The notes under the pieces are model-generated. The model did not search any database. It saw nothing but the letters and a program-made list of their open reading frames with translations, and was not told the DNA's origin. A stretch of DNA of 64,000 nucleotides. It comes from Caballeronia sp. dw_276 (GTDB lineage Bacteria > Pseudomonadota > Gammaproteobacteria > Burkholderiales > Burkholderiaceae). The position numbers and the translations under genes are program-made. Position 1 is the first letter of the stretch; the number at the start of each line of letters is the position of its first letter. The stretch is from contig NZ_JAAVUV010000005.1 of the NCBI RefSeq assembly GCF_018449635.1, forward strand, positions 457,175 to 521,174, read 5' to 3'. This document shows positions 28,325 to 39,225 of this stretch, piece after piece.

Positions 28325-29029
28325 TCAACCGCGTTTCGGAATATTCAAACCTTTTTCAACCGCCGGCCGCGCCACAAACGCATCCAGTGCACGTTTCACG
28401 TTCGGAAAATTATCGATGCCCACGAGATCGCCGGCTTCGTAGAACCCGATCAGGTTGCGGATCCACGGAAAACTCGCGATGTCCGCAATCGTGTATTCGT
28501 CGCCCATGATCCACGTCCGTCCGGCGAGCCGCTGCTCCACCACGCCCAGCAAACGCTTCGATTCCGCCACGTAGCGATCACGTGGACGCTTGTCCTCGTA
28601 ATCCTTGCCGGCAAATTTGTTGAAGAAACCGAGCTGGCCAAACATCGGACCGATTCCGCCCATCTGGAACATCACCCACTGGATCGTCTCATAGCGGCCG
28701 GCGGCGTCTTGCGGGATGAACTGGCCGGTTTTGTCGGCGAGATAGATCAGGATGGCACCCGACTCGAACAGTCCCAGCGGTTTGCCGCCCGGGCCATCGG
28801 GATCGATGATCGCCGGAATCTTGTTGTTCGGATTCAACGATAAAAACGCCGGCGACATCTGGTCATTGGTTTCAAAACTCACCAGGTGCGGCTCGTATGG
28901 AAGGCCGGTCTCCTCCAGCATGATCGAGACCTTGACGCCATTGGGCGTTGGCAGCGAGTAAAGCTGAAACCGCTCGGGATGCTGCGCAGGCCATTTTGCC
29001 GTGATGGGGAAAGCGGACAAGTCGGTCAT
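28325..29029 (-). CDS. Glutathione S-transferase, nu-class (YghU/YfcG-like)
   Basis: 234 residues. A thioredoxin-like N-terminal domain (about 20-105) with 'LYSLPTPNGVKVSIMLEE', in which Thr and Asn replace the usual catalytic Tyr/Ser/Cys, as in YfcG and YghU. Glutathione-site motifs are 'NNKIPAIID' and 'LFESGAILIYLAD'. The C-terminal helical domain follows, with 'YTIADIASFPWI'. Nu-class enzymes act as disulfide-bond reductases using two glutathiones and have peroxidase activity; that is expected here but not proven. Confidence 0.92.
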   Translation of the reverse strand: MTDLSAFPITAKWPAQHPERFQLYSLPTPNGVKVSIMLEETGLPYEPHLVSFETNDQMSPAFLSLNPNNKIPAIIDPDGPGGKPLGLFESGAILIYLADKTGQFIPQDAAGRYETIQWVMFQMGGIGPMFGQLGFFNKFAGKDYEDKRPRDRYVAESKRLLGVVEQRLAGRTWIMGDEYTIADIASFPWIRNLIGFYEAGDLVGIDNFPNVKRALDAFVARPAVEKGLNIPKRG

Positions 29030-29290
29030 GTGAATCCTTTAGACGATAAGCGCCAGGCGTCGCGAAATAATGCGCAGCCTGCATGATTGATCGGTTTATT
29101 TCAGCGAACAGGACACCAAATATAGTCATTCCAGCCGGTCTTGTCTTTTCGCTGCAGGCGCCAGCGGGATCGTAGAGGTGATCCTCCACGCCCCGGGCAG
29201 CGTCACCAACGGGTCGATTGGATCAAGAAGCGTTAACATGGCTATTACAATGCTGCATCGCGACGAATATAAACAGAGCTGGAGATACTC

Positions 29291-31465
29291 ATGAGTCAAA
29301 TGATTAAGCGAAACGGTTTACAGGTTGCCAACGTGCTCGCCAAGTACGTCGATGACGAAGCGCTTTCGGGCGTCGGCATCGAAAGCGAGGCGTTCTGGAA
29401 AGGTTTCGATGCCCTTGTCCACGACCTCGCGCCGAAGAACCGTGCGCTACTTGCCGAGCGCGACCGGCTGCAGGCGGAACTGGATCGATGGCACAAGGCG
29501 AATCCCGGGCCCGTGCGCGACCTGAAGGCTTATCGCGGGTTCCTTGAGAGCATTGGGTATATCGCGCCATCGAGCGCAGCCGTGAAGGCGACGACCCAAA
29601 ACGTCGATACGGAAATCGCGACCCAGGCAGGACCGCAACTGGTCGTGCCGCTGTCGAACCAGCGTTACGCGCTCAACGCTGCGAACGCGCGCTGGGGCAG
29701 CCTGTACGACGCGCTCTATGGCACCGACGCAATCCCCGACACCAATGGCGCCGAGCGCACCGCGCAATTCAATCCGGTTCGAGGCGCGGCGGTTATCGCG
29801 CGCGCTCGCGCGTTCCTCGATGAAGCCGCGCCGCTCGCGAACGGCTCACATGCCGATGCCACCGCGTACCGCGTTGAAAGCGGCAAGCTTGCCGTCGCGC
29901 TGAAAAACGGATCGTCGGCGTTGAAATCGCCGGAGCAATTCGTCGGCTTCCAGGGCGATGCAAACGCCCCTTCCGCCATCCTGCTCAAGCATCACGGCCT
30001 GCACTTCGAGATCCAGATCGACGCGACGGATTCCATCGGCAAGACCGATTCCGCGCATGTGAAGGACGTGCTGATGGAAGCGGCTGTATCGACGATCATC
30101 GATTGCGAAGACTCGGTCGCCGCCGTCGATGCCGCCGATAAAGTCCAGCTCTATCGCAACTGGACCGGCCTGATGAAAGGCGATCTGGCCGAGGACGTCA
30201 CGAAGAACGGCAAGACCTTCACGCGCCGCCTGAATGCCGATCGTGAATACACCGCGCCCGATGGCTCGGCCGTGAAGCTGCATGGCCGCTCGCTGCTGTT
30301 CATTCGCAACGTCGGGCATCTGATGACGAATCCCTCCGTGATCGATCGCGATGGTCACGAGATTCCCGAAGGCATTCTCGATGCCGTGATGACGTCGCTC
30401 GGCGCAGTGCACGACCTGAAAAACAAGCTCAATTCGCGCACCGGATCGATCTACATCGTCAAGCCGAAGATGCACGGACCGGCTGAAGTCGCTTTCTCCG
30501 ATGAGCTGTTTGGCCGCGTCGAAGATCTGCTCGGCTTGCCGCGTCACACCATCAAGATGGGCATCATGGACGAGGAACGGCGCACGAGCGTCAACCTGCA
30601 GGCGTGCATTGCGGCGGCATCGGCTCGGGTCGCGTTCATCAACACGGGTTTCCTCGATCGCACCGGCGACGAAATGCACAGCGCCATGGAAGCCGGTCCC
30701 ATGATGCGAAAAGGCGACATGAAATCGTCAGCGTGGATCACGGCTTATGAGCGCAATAACGTGCTCGCGGGCTTGAGTTCGGGACTGCGCGGGCGCGCGC
30801 AAATTGGCAAGGGCATGTGGGCGATGCCCGACCTGATGCACGCGATGCTCGAACAAAAAATCGCGCATCCGAAGGCCGGCGCGAACACCGCGTGGGTGCC
30901 ATCGCCGACGGCTGCTACGCTGCACGCGCTGCATTACCATCAGGTCGATGTCCAGGCCGTGCAGCAAGAGCTCGAAAAGACCGGTTACGACAGTGCGCGT
31001 GACGCGTTGCTGGATGGGCTGCTGACGATTCCTGTCGTTGAAAAGGCCGAGTGGTCCGATGCCGAGATTCGCCAGGAGATCGAGAACAACGCCCAGGGGA
31101 TCCTGGGTTACGTGGTGCGTTGGGTCGATCAGGGCGTGGGATGTTCAAAGGTGCCGGATATTCACGATATCGGCCTGATGGAAGATCGCGCGACGCTGCG
31201 CATTTCGAGTCAGCATATTGCCAACTGGCTGTATCACGGGGTTGTGTCGGAGGCGTTGGTGAACGAGACGTTCGAGCGCATGGCGAAGGTCGTGGATGCG
31301 CAGAACGCCAATGATCCGCACTACCAGCCGATGGCCGGGCACTTCGAGACATCGCTGGCGTTCAAGGCGGCCAAGGCACTGGTGTTCGAGGGGCGCGCGC
31401 AGCCGAGTGGGTATACGGAACCGTTGTTGCATAAGTTCCGGCTGGAGGTTAAGGCGCAGGGATAA
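29291..31465 (+). CDS. glcB: Malate synthase G
   Basis: 724 residues, typical of isoform G. It condenses glyoxylate with acetyl-CoA to malate. The catalytic TIM barrel includes '[16 protein letters not shown]', 'MHGPAEVAF', '[16 protein letters not shown]' and '[14 protein letters not shown]'; the C-terminal '[32 protein letters not shown]' region (read in pieces) closes the site. The ATG has GGAG seven bases upstream. Isocitrate lyase and glycolate oxidase are not nearby. It is divergent from the GST gene. Confidence 0.97.
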   Translation: MSQMIKRNGLQVANVLAKYVDDEALSGVGIESEAFWKGFDALVHDLAPKNRALLAERDRLQAELDRWHKANPGPVRDLKAYRGFLESIGYIAPSSAAVKATTQNVDTEIATQAGPQLVVPLSNQRYALNAANARWGSLYDALYGTDAIPDTNGAERTAQFNPVRGAAVIARARAFLDEAAPLANGSHADATAYRVESGKLAVALKNGSSALKSPEQFVGFQGDANAPSAILLKHHGLHFEIQIDATDSIGKTDSAHVKDVLMEAAVSTIIDCEDSVAAVDAADKVQLYRNWTGLMKGDLAEDVTKNGKTFTRRLNADREYTAPDGSAVKLHGRSLLFIRNVGHLMTNPSVIDRDGHEIPEGILDAVMTSLGAVHDLKNKLNSRTGSIYIVKPKMHGPAEVAFSDELFGRVEDLLGLPRHTIKMGIMDEERRTSVNLQACIAAASARVAFINTGFLDRTGDEMHSAMEAGPMMRKGDMKSSAWITAYERNNVLAGLSSGLRGRAQIGKGMWAMPDLMHAMLEQKIAHPKAGANTAWVPSPTAATLHALHYHQVDVQAVQQELEKTGYDSARDALLDGLLTIPVVEKAEWSDAEIRQEIENNAQGILGYVVRWVDQGVGCSKVPDIHDIGLMEDRATLRISSQHIANWLYHGVVSEALVNETFERMAKVVDAQNANDPHYQPMAGHFETSLAFKAAKALVFEGRAQPSGYTEPLLHKFRLEVKAQG

Positions 31466-31630
31466 GCGGCGTTGGGCGATGCTCGCTGGATGGGCGCTTG
31501 TAAAACGCGCAAATTCAGCGGGCTCCGTGCCACGTATTGAGATGGCAAAAAAAAGACATGGGTCGAGGAGAAGCCTTTCCCCTGCCTTTATCAACGCGAC
31601 CCAAACGTAAAGCGCGTTAGGTCAGCCGAT

Positions 31631-31933
31631 TTACTGCATGTCAGCGCGATCGCGCTTCAATTTCTGAACATGCAGCGAGGCCTTATTCTGGTCAACCTGC
31701 CAAAGGTCGAACGCGGCCTGATGAGCTAACCACGATTCCGCGCTCTTGCCAAACGCAATCTCAAGTCGCATCGCCATCTCAGGACTTATTGCGGCTCGTC
31801 CGTTCACGATCTCGGACAATGTCTTGCGCGACACATCGAGGCCTTCGGCTGCGTACGTGATAGACAGTTCTAGCGACTCAAGCCAAAGCTCGGAAAGAAT
31901 TTCGCCGGGATGCGGCGGGTTATACATGCGCAT
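31631..31933 (-). CDS. higA: HigA-family antitoxin
   Basis: 100 residues. It begins with the HigA/VapI signature '[20 protein letters not shown]', followed by an XRE helix-turn-helix ('[21 protein letters not shown]') and '[16 protein letters not shown]'. It should neutralise HigB and repress the operon. It lies 11 bp behind the toxin gene, the toxin-first order that defines higBA. The C-terminal '[14 protein letters not shown]' is basic. Confidence 0.92.
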   Translation of the reverse strand: MRMYNPPHPGEILSELWLESLELSITYAAEGLDVSRKTLSEIVNGRAAISPEMAMRLEIAFGKSAESWLAHQAAFDLWQVDQNKASLHVQKLKRDRADMQ

Positions 31934-31944
31934 GATGTTCTCGG

Positions 31945-32223
31945 TTAGTGATAGTCGACGTAATCGACTATGTACGCGTCGCCGTTCTCGAACTGAAAAA
32001 TGACTCGCCAGTTTGCCTGGACGGTCACAGCCCAGAATCCGGCAAGATCGCTTTTCAAGGGATGTAGCCTGAGCGCAGGGGCATCAATATCGTCAATTTC
32101 AACGGCGTTGTTCAACAGGGCCAACACCAGACGAAGACGTTTTCCATGGATCGCCTGTATTCCCGCCTGATTACCCGTCTTAAAAAAGCGCTCGAGCCCT
32201 TTGTGTTTGAACGATTTGATCAT
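31945..32223 (-). CDS. higB: HigB-family toxin (RelE/ParE fold)
   Basis: 92 residues from ATG 32223, '[17 protein letters not shown]', the standard HigB/GraT opening. Further landmarks are '[17 protein letters not shown]', '[18 protein letters not shown]' and '[22 protein letters not shown]'. These proteins cut mRNA on the ribosome. There is no Shine-Dalgarno before the ATG, and a promoter predicted just upstream would start the transcript at or next to the ATG, so the message may be leaderless. Confidence 0.91.
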   Translation of the reverse strand: MIKSFKHKGLERFFKTGNQAGIQAIHGKRLRLVLALLNNAVEIDDIDAPALRLHPLKSDLAGFWAVTVQANWRVIFQFENGDAYIVDYVDYH

Positions 32224-32229
32224 CGCTTG

Positions 32230-32258
32230 ATTGTAACCCATCGGGTTACAGCGCGCAA
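32230..32258 (-). promoter_or_regulatory. higBA promoter with embedded palindromic operator
   Basis: On the minus strand TTGCGC (32253-32258) and TACAAT (32230-32235) are 17 bp apart. The perfect palindrome TGTAACCC-ATC-GGGTTACA (32232-32250; shown on the plus strand) fills the spacer and covers part of the -10. This is the expected layout for autorepression by HigA. Confidence 0.7.
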
Positions 32259-32297
32259 TTTGAAATCGTAGCGCGCTGTATAGCTCGGTACTGTGGG

Positions 32298-32316
32298 AAC
32301 CCGGCGCGGCCGGGTT
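32298..32316. repeat. Second palindrome upstream of higB
   Basis: AACCCGGC at 32298-32305 and GCCGGGTT at 32309-32316 form a perfect 8-bp inverted repeat around GCG. It lies 75-93 bp before the higB ATG. The outer AACCC/GGGTT matches the operator arms, but the spacing is wider, so it is not an equivalent site; no U-tract follows on either strand. Confidence 0.4.
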
Positions 32317-32434
32317 AGCTGTCACCGCGCCGCAACAGCAACAACAGTTTTAACGGCTTCATGCACCATGTCTCCCAACAGCACCACAAGGGGCTGGCAC
32401 GATCTCCCGAGTTTGCTATAATCCGCGACTTGCT

Positions 32435-32524
32435 GGAGAGATGGATGAGCGGTTTAAGTCGCACGCCTGGAAAGCGTGTTTAGGGTCAAACCTAACCGGG
32501 GTTCGAATCCCCGTCTCTCCGCCA
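32435..32524 (+). tRNA. tRNA-Ser (GGA)
   Basis: 90 nt with encoded CCA. The acceptor stem GGAGAGA pairs with TCTCTCC, followed by the discriminator G. The anticodon stem-loop CACGC-CTGGAAA-GCGTG gives GGA. The long variable arm (TTTAGGGTCAAACCTAACC) is typical of class II serine tRNA, and the T-arm is CGGGGTTCGAATCCCCG. A -10-like TATAAT lies at 32417-32422. Confidence 0.97.
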
Positions 32525-32554
32525 GAATACGTTTCACATAGTTGAGCAGCACCA

Positions 32555-32593
32555 AAACCCGCATCGAGCCTCGCGCCGACGCGGGTTTTTTTA
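32555..32593 (+). terminator. Intrinsic terminator behind tRNA-Ser
   Basis: AAACCCGC (32555-32562) pairs with GCGGGTTT (32581-32588), followed by a run of T. It is the right distance behind the tRNA to end its transcript, and in the other direction it lies just past the symporter gene. Confidence 0.75.
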
Positions 32594-32607
32594 CGTTCCA
32601 CCGGCCT

Positions 32608-34626
32608 TCACGGATGCCGAATGTAGTCCACCAGCGCCCGCGTATAGGCGTCCGGTTTCCGGTCGAACAAACTTACCACCACAGCTACCAAGAACCCCGC
32701 CGGCACGCCAAACACCCCTGAACTGATCGACTCGATCCCGAACCACCTTGCGCCGGAAAACCCCGTGATCTGCGTGAAATACGGATAAGTCGAAACGATG
32801 TAATAAACACAAACCCCCAGACCCGCCAGCATCCCGCAAACCGCGCCGAGCTTCGTCGTCCTCTTCCAGAACACGCCCAGCACCAGCACCGGAAACAAGC
32901 TCGACGCCGCCAGCGAAAACGCCGCGCCCACCAGAAACAAGATATTTCCGGTATTGAGCGACGCCACATAAGAGGCAAACAGCGCAACGCCCAACAACAA
33001 TATCTTCGATATCGTCACCCTCCTCTGGCTGCTCGCGTTTTTATCGACCATGCAGTAATACACGTCGTGCGAAAGCGCGTTCGCAATCGTCAGCAGCAGA
33101 CCATCGGCGGTTGATAGCGCCGCGGCCAGCGCCCCCGCCGCAATCAACCCCGACATCACGTAAGGCAAGCCCGCGATCTCGGGCGCCGCGAGCACCACCA
33201 TATCCGGCTGCATCTGAATGCCGGCCCAGCGCACGATGCCATCGCCGTTCACATCGCTGATACGAATCAGATACGGCTCGACCTTGCGCCATTGCATGAC
33301 CCACGTCGGCAGATCCGCGAACTTGTGCCCGACAATGCCCGTCAGCATTTCGTACTTGATCAGCACCGCGAGCACTGGAACGGTTACATAGAACAGCGCG
33401 ACAAAAAACAGCGTCCAGCCGACCGAACGTCGCGCCGATGCCACCGAAGTCGTCGTGTTATAGCGCGTCAGGATATGCGGCAAGCTCGCCGTTCCAAGCG
33501 ACAAACACAGCAACAAGGACAAGAAATTCCGCCTGTGCAACTGGGCGTTTTCATCGTCGGATGGGGGGAACGCCCGGGCCATTGGAACCGGGGGCGCGGC
33601 CCGTTCCAGCATGGCGTCGCGATCGCGTGCCCATCGAATGCCGGCCTCGGCAGCGTCTTTTGGAAATGACGCCAGCTCATGCTCGCGTTCACTGATATGG
33701 CGCAGAGGACCGTTGTGCCGGCGCAGGTCGGCTATCTCATCGGTAAGGCGCGCCTGCTCCGTGTGGAACGATGCCGGCAACTGATCGATTTGCGCCTGGA
33801 TCTGCTGCGCCTGGCGCCTGTATCCATCGCGAACCTGCGCCTCTTCGGGCGAACCCGCCACATCACGTTCGAGTGCTTCCACGCGCTCAAGCAAGTGCCC
33901 ATATGAAAGTTGCGGCAGCCACCCAAGCCCTTCGCGATGCGCGATCATCGAAACGGGAATCAGCATCGCGCTGATCAGGATGATGTACTGCGCGACTTGC
34001 GTCCACGTGACGGCGCGCATGCCTCCAAGAAACGAGCACACGAGAATGCCGGCGAGCCCGCAAAAGATCCCGATCGCGAAATCGATACCGATAAACCGCG
34101 ACGCAATCAGCCCGATCCCCTGGATCTGCGCGACGAGATAAACGAACGAACACAGGATGGCCGCAAAGGCCGCGATGCCGCGCACGAGGTTGCTGGAAAA
34201 GCGCGTGCCGAGAAAGTCGGGGATGGTGTAGCGCGCGAGCTTGCGCACGTAAGGCGCGAGTAGGAACGCGACGAGACAATAGCCACCGGTCCAGCCCATC
34301 ATGTAGGCAAGGCCGTCGTAACCGGTTGCATAGATGGACCCGGCCAAGCCAATGAACGACGCCGCCGACAACCAGTCCGCAGCGGTGGCCATGCCGTTGA
34401 ACGCGGACGGCACGCGCCGTCCCGCGACGTAATATTCGACCAGATCGGATGTCCGCGACAACAACCCGATCACCGCATACACGGCGATCGGCACGAACAG
34501 AAACACGTAGCCAATCCACATGCCTGGCCCGGTCACGCGTTCGATCCTCGTCATCACATAGATGAACGCGAAGAAGCCGAGCGTGTAAAGCGCGTAGGCG
34601 CGGATCAGGCGATGGTTGAGCTTCAT
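32608..34626 (-). CDS. Sodium:solute symporter large subunit, VC_2705/ActP-like
   Basis: 672 residues from ATG 34626 ('MKLNHRLIRAYALYTLGFF'). It is an SSS-family carrier with about 13 membrane helices: 'EYYVAGRRVPSAFNGMATAADW' region, 'DFLGTRFSS' and 'GLIAAGALAAALSTADGLLL'. Between the fifth/sixth helices and 'SLGTASLPHILTRY' lies a hydrophilic insertion of about 125 residues (about 235-365) that reads as coiled coil ('RRQAQQIQAQIDQL', 'LTDEIADLRRHN'). The family marked by this insertion and a DUF4212 partner gene is called the putative solute:sodium symporter. Cotranscription with acs suggests acetate or another short-chain acid. Confidence 0.9.
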   Translation of the reverse strand: MKLNHRLIRAYALYTLGFFAFIYVMTRIERVTGPGMWIGYVFLFVPIAVYAVIGLLSRTSDLVEYYVAGRRVPSAFNGMATAADWLSAASFIGLAGSIYATGYDGLAYMMGWTGGYCLVAFLLAPYVRKLARYTIPDFLGTRFSSNLVRGIAAFAAILCSFVYLVAQIQGIGLIASRFIGIDFAIGIFCGLAGILVCSFLGGMRAVTWTQVAQYIILISAMLIPVSMIAHREGLGWLPQLSYGHLLERVEALERDVAGSPEEAQVRDGYRRQAQQIQAQIDQLPASFHTEQARLTDEIADLRRHNGPLRHISEREHELASFPKDAAEAGIRWARDRDAMLERAAPPVPMARAFPPSDDENAQLHRRNFLSLLLCLSLGTASLPHILTRYNTTTSVASARRSVGWTLFFVALFYVTVPVLAVLIKYEMLTGIVGHKFADLPTWVMQWRKVEPYLIRISDVNGDGIVRWAGIQMQPDMVVLAAPEIAGLPYVMSGLIAAGALAAALSTADGLLLTIANALSHDVYYCMVDKNASSQRRVTISKILLLGVALFASYVASLNTGNILFLVGAAFSLAASSLFPVLVLGVFWKRTTKLGAVCGMLAGLGVCVYYIVSTYPYFTQITGFSGARWFGIESISSGVFGVPAGFLVAVVVSLFDRKPDAYTRALVDYIRHP

Positions 34627-34946
34627 CGAACGGTCATGGCCGCGAGCGTACGCTGAAGGCGCGCATCGGCGAGTTGCATCAGCACGATATACACGACGAT
34701 CAGCGCTACATAGACGAGGATCGCCCCTTGCGCGCCGAAGTAGAACGGCAGCGGGAAGCCGGCAAACCGAATGTTTGCCAGGCGCGAAGCGAAAAGCGGG
34801 ACGCCGAACGAGACCGCAAAGCCAATCAACATCAGCACCGATATCAACGCGAGGTTCGTCCGCCAATACACCTGATGCGCGCGCGCCATCTCCGCCGTCA
34901 CGGGCGGCGGCTCTGGCGAATTCAAGGACGGCGGCGTAGAGGACAT
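34623..34946 (-). CDS. DUF4212 symporter small subunit
   Basis: 107 residues from ATG 34946. Two membrane helices (about 33-55 and 70-92) flank 'NIRFAGFPLPFYFGAQG', the DUF4212 signature. Its stop overlaps the start of the symporter gene (ATGA, 34623-34626), and DUF4212 proteins always accompany symporters of this type; it is thought to be an accessory subunit. An upstream in-frame ATG (35006) would add 20 unrelated residues. Confidence 0.9.
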   Translation of the reverse strand: MSSTPPSLNSPEPPPVTAEMARAHQVYWRTNLALISVLMLIGFAVSFGVPLFASRLANIRFAGFPLPFYFGAQGAILVYVALIVVYIVLMQLADARLQRTLAAMTVR

Positions 34947-35016
34947 GTGCTTATCTACCAAATGCTTTGCAAAGCGGCAATCGGGATCGACATTGTTCGT
35001 GCGCACTCGATATAAA

Positions 35017-35043
35017 AACGGCTCCCTGAAAAAGGGAGCCGTT
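35017..35043 (-). terminator. Intrinsic terminator behind acs
   Basis: AACGGCTCCC pairs perfectly over 10 bp with GGGAGCCGTT around a 7-base loop; on the minus strand it is followed by TTTTTATA. It lies 30 bp past the acs stop, so acs and the symporter pair, although collinear, may be separate units or joined only by read-through. Confidence 0.88.
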
Positions 35044-35072
35044 GTGCGCCGGCCAGATACTACTCGAAGAAT

Positions 35073-37055
<1,983 letters not shown>

Positions 37056-37475
37056 CGACAACCCCTTCTTTGATGGTGAATCTGGAATCCGCGGCTTCCG
37101 AGCATGGCTCCAAAGCCGCTATGTTTGTTCAGGCGCAGACAACATACGCGGTGAGAAGCGTGATGCCGTGTCTTACATCCCGGCAACCTGATCGCTGCCT
37201 GCCCGATGCTTTCGATGCGGCGCAGCATGCGCGTTCGCGCCGCCTCGTACACTTCACTCGCGAAGATAAGCTGCGCGCCTTACCCGCTACTTACGCTGCG
37301 CACATGGAACCCACGGGGTATACACGTATTCGCCCGCACTTTTACAATGCGTGCCTCACCGCGCGCCAATACAATGATGCCCTTTGCGAGCAGCCGCTGC
37401 CAGACCCATGCGCGGCACGGCTCGCCGTCTCATGGCAATAAGCATGTTAACTGAACTCGTCGTCCGGATTCCAGC
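37056..37475. other. Divergent intergenic region, 420 bp
   Basis: Between acs (minus) and the EamA gene (plus). It must hold both promoters. A TACAAT at 37343-37348 could serve as a -10 for the plus-strand gene, but no -35 partner is evident. No RNA structure, repeat or credible small gene is seen; open frames here lack ribosome sites. Confidence 0.45.
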
Positions 37476-38387
37476 TTGAATCGTTACGCGCTCTACCTCA
37501 TCGCGGCCATGCTGCTGGTCGGCAGCAATGTCGGCGTCGGCAAGTCGATTGTCGCTTTCATCCCCGTCTCGCTGTTCGCGCTGCTGCGCTTCGTGATCGC
37601 GATGGCCGTGCTCTGGCCGCTGCTGCGTCCATCGAAGATGCGAAAGGTTCAGCGCGGCGAATGGGCGAACCTGTTCCTGCAAGCGCTCTTCGGGACCTTC
37701 ATGTTCACGCTGCTCATGCTCAACGGCGTGCAGCGCACGAGCGCCGTGGCGGCAGGCGTCATCACCAGCACGATCCCGGCGGTCGTCGCGTTGTTCTCGT
37801 GGTTGTTCCTCAAGGAACGTCCGAACGGCCGGGCGCTGATTTCCATCGCGCTTGCGATCGTCGGCGTGGTCGTGATCAACGTCGCACAAAGCACGGGCGG
37901 CGCGCACGAAGCGGGACGCGCGCACTCGGACAGCTCGTTTATCGGCAACCTGATGGTGCTCGGCGCCGTGTGCTGCGAATCGTTCTACGTGATCCTGTCG
38001 CGGCGGCTGACGCAGACGCTTCCGGCCATCGATATCTGCGCGTACACCCATTTCTTCGGTTTTCTGCTGATGCTGCCGCTCGGCTTTTCAGCGCTCGTCA
38101 GCTTTGATTACGCGAGCGTCAGTCTCAGTGTCTGGAGCCTTGTGCTGTGGTACGGGTTATCGGCGAGCATTTTTTCGTTCTGGCTGTGGATGAAAGGCAT
38201 CCGTCACGTCGATGGCAGTCTCGCCGGCGTATTTTCCGGGCTGCTGCCGATAGCGGCGGCGCTTTACGGCATCGTTTTTTTGGGCGAACGTCCGACTGTC
38301 GCACACGGGATTGCGCTGGCCTGCGTGGTCGCGGGAATCGTGCTCGCAAGCGTGAAAACAAAAACCACGCCGCCGATGACTTCCTGA
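37476..38387 (+). CDS. EamA/DMT-family transporter
   Basis: 303 residues with ten membrane helices in two EamA repeats. It starts at TTG 37476 because the first helix ('YALYLIAAMLLVGSNVGVG') begins at once. Repeat 1 ends 'VVALFSWLFLKERPNGRALISIALAIVGV', repeat 2 ends 'AAALYGIVFLGERPTVAHGIALACVVAGI', each with the E-R-P motif of the family. Such proteins export amino acids or related metabolites; the substrate is unknown. It is separate from the downstream gene by 150 bp. Confidence 0.9.
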   Translation: MNRYALYLIAAMLLVGSNVGVGKSIVAFIPVSLFALLRFVIAMAVLWPLLRPSKMRKVQRGEWANLFLQALFGTFMFTLLMLNGVQRTSAVAAGVITSTIPAVVALFSWLFLKERPNGRALISIALAIVGVVVINVAQSTGGAHEAGRAHSDSSFIGNLMVLGAVCCESFYVILSRRLTQTLPAIDICAYTHFFGFLLMLPLGFSALVSFDYASVSLSVWSLVLWYGLSASIFSFWLWMKGIRHVDGSLAGVFSGLLPIAAALYGIVFLGERPTVAHGIALACVVAGIVLASVKTKTTPPMTS

Positions 38388-38537
38388 TACGCAGCAACTA
38401 GGGTTGTCCCGCAGACCGGTCACTTCATCGCGCTACAATGTCGGACTTTCTCAGAATTTGGCGGGCTCGGTCGTTTTGCGCTCCAGCCCGTCGTCTTCAC
38501 TGATCAGATCATTTCATCCACCGACCCGGCACCGCTC

Positions 38538-39125
38538 ATGTCCGCATCCCCGAACATCCCCGGCACCCGCTCTCCCCGGCGTCCGATGAAACCGCTTCCC
38601 GTCGTCATTTTCATGAGCCGATGGCTCCAGGTTCCGTTGTATCTGGGCCTGATCGTCGCGCAAGCGGTCTACGTGGTGCTGTTCCTGAAAGAAGTCTGGC
38701 ACCTCGTCACGCACATGACGACGCTCGACGAAACCAACATCATGCTGGTCGTGCTCGGCCTGATCGATGTGGTGATGATCTCGAACCTGTTGATCATGGT
38801 GATCGTGGGCGGCTACGAGACGTTTGTGTCACGGCTCGGCGTGGAAGGTCATCCGGACCAGCCCGAGTGGCTCGATCACGTGAATGCCGGCGTGCTGAAG
38901 GTGAAGCTTTCCATGGCGCTGATCAGCATTTCGTCTATCCACTTGCTGAAGACGTTCATCAACCCGGACCAGTACTCGGAACACGCGGTGATGTGGCAAG
39001 TGCTGATTCACGTCGCGTTCCTGGCGTCCGCGCTGATCATGGCGTGGGTCGACCGGCTGACCACCCACACGCATCCGGAACACTTCCACGAAAAGCCGGC
39101 AGCACCCGCGCCGGCGCACGAATAA
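38538..39125 (+). CDS. UPF0114/YqhA family membrane protein
   Basis: 195 residues. Four membrane segments are visible, with the conserved '[25 protein letters not shown]' region and '[20 protein letters not shown]'. This matches the TIGR00645/UPF0114 family, of unknown function. The first about 20 residues are hydrophilic and poorly conserved; ATG codons at residue 17 or so ('MKPLPVVIF') are possible starts too. The His/Glu-rich tail ('[19 protein letters not shown]') may bind metal, which is speculation. Confidence 0.87.
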   Translation: MSASPNIPGTRSPRRPMKPLPVVIFMSRWLQVPLYLGLIVAQAVYVVLFLKEVWHLVTHMTTLDETNIMLVVLGLIDVVMISNLLIMVIVGGYETFVSRLGVEGHPDQPEWLDHVNAGVLKVKLSMALISISSIHLLKTFINPDQYSEHAVMWQVLIHVAFLASALIMAWVDRLTTHTHPEHFHEKPAAPAPAHE

Positions 39126-39225
39126 ATTTTGTAGCAACACGATCGAGCGCCATTAAAGGCGCCGCTGAAAGTACCTCAACGTCACGATAAAGTTTCTTAT
39201 AAGCCCGTCCCCACACGTTCAAGCC

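Noticed and set aside
32298..32316. Second palindrome as a second HigA operator
   Set aside because: Arms resemble the operator, but the centre is 9 bp between AACCC and GGGTT instead of 3 bp. Listed as a repeat only.
31631..32524. tRNA-Ser and the toxin-antitoxin pair as the edge of a genomic island
   Set aside because: No integrase, no direct repeat of the tRNA 3' end and no shift in composition nearby; the flanking genes are core metabolism.
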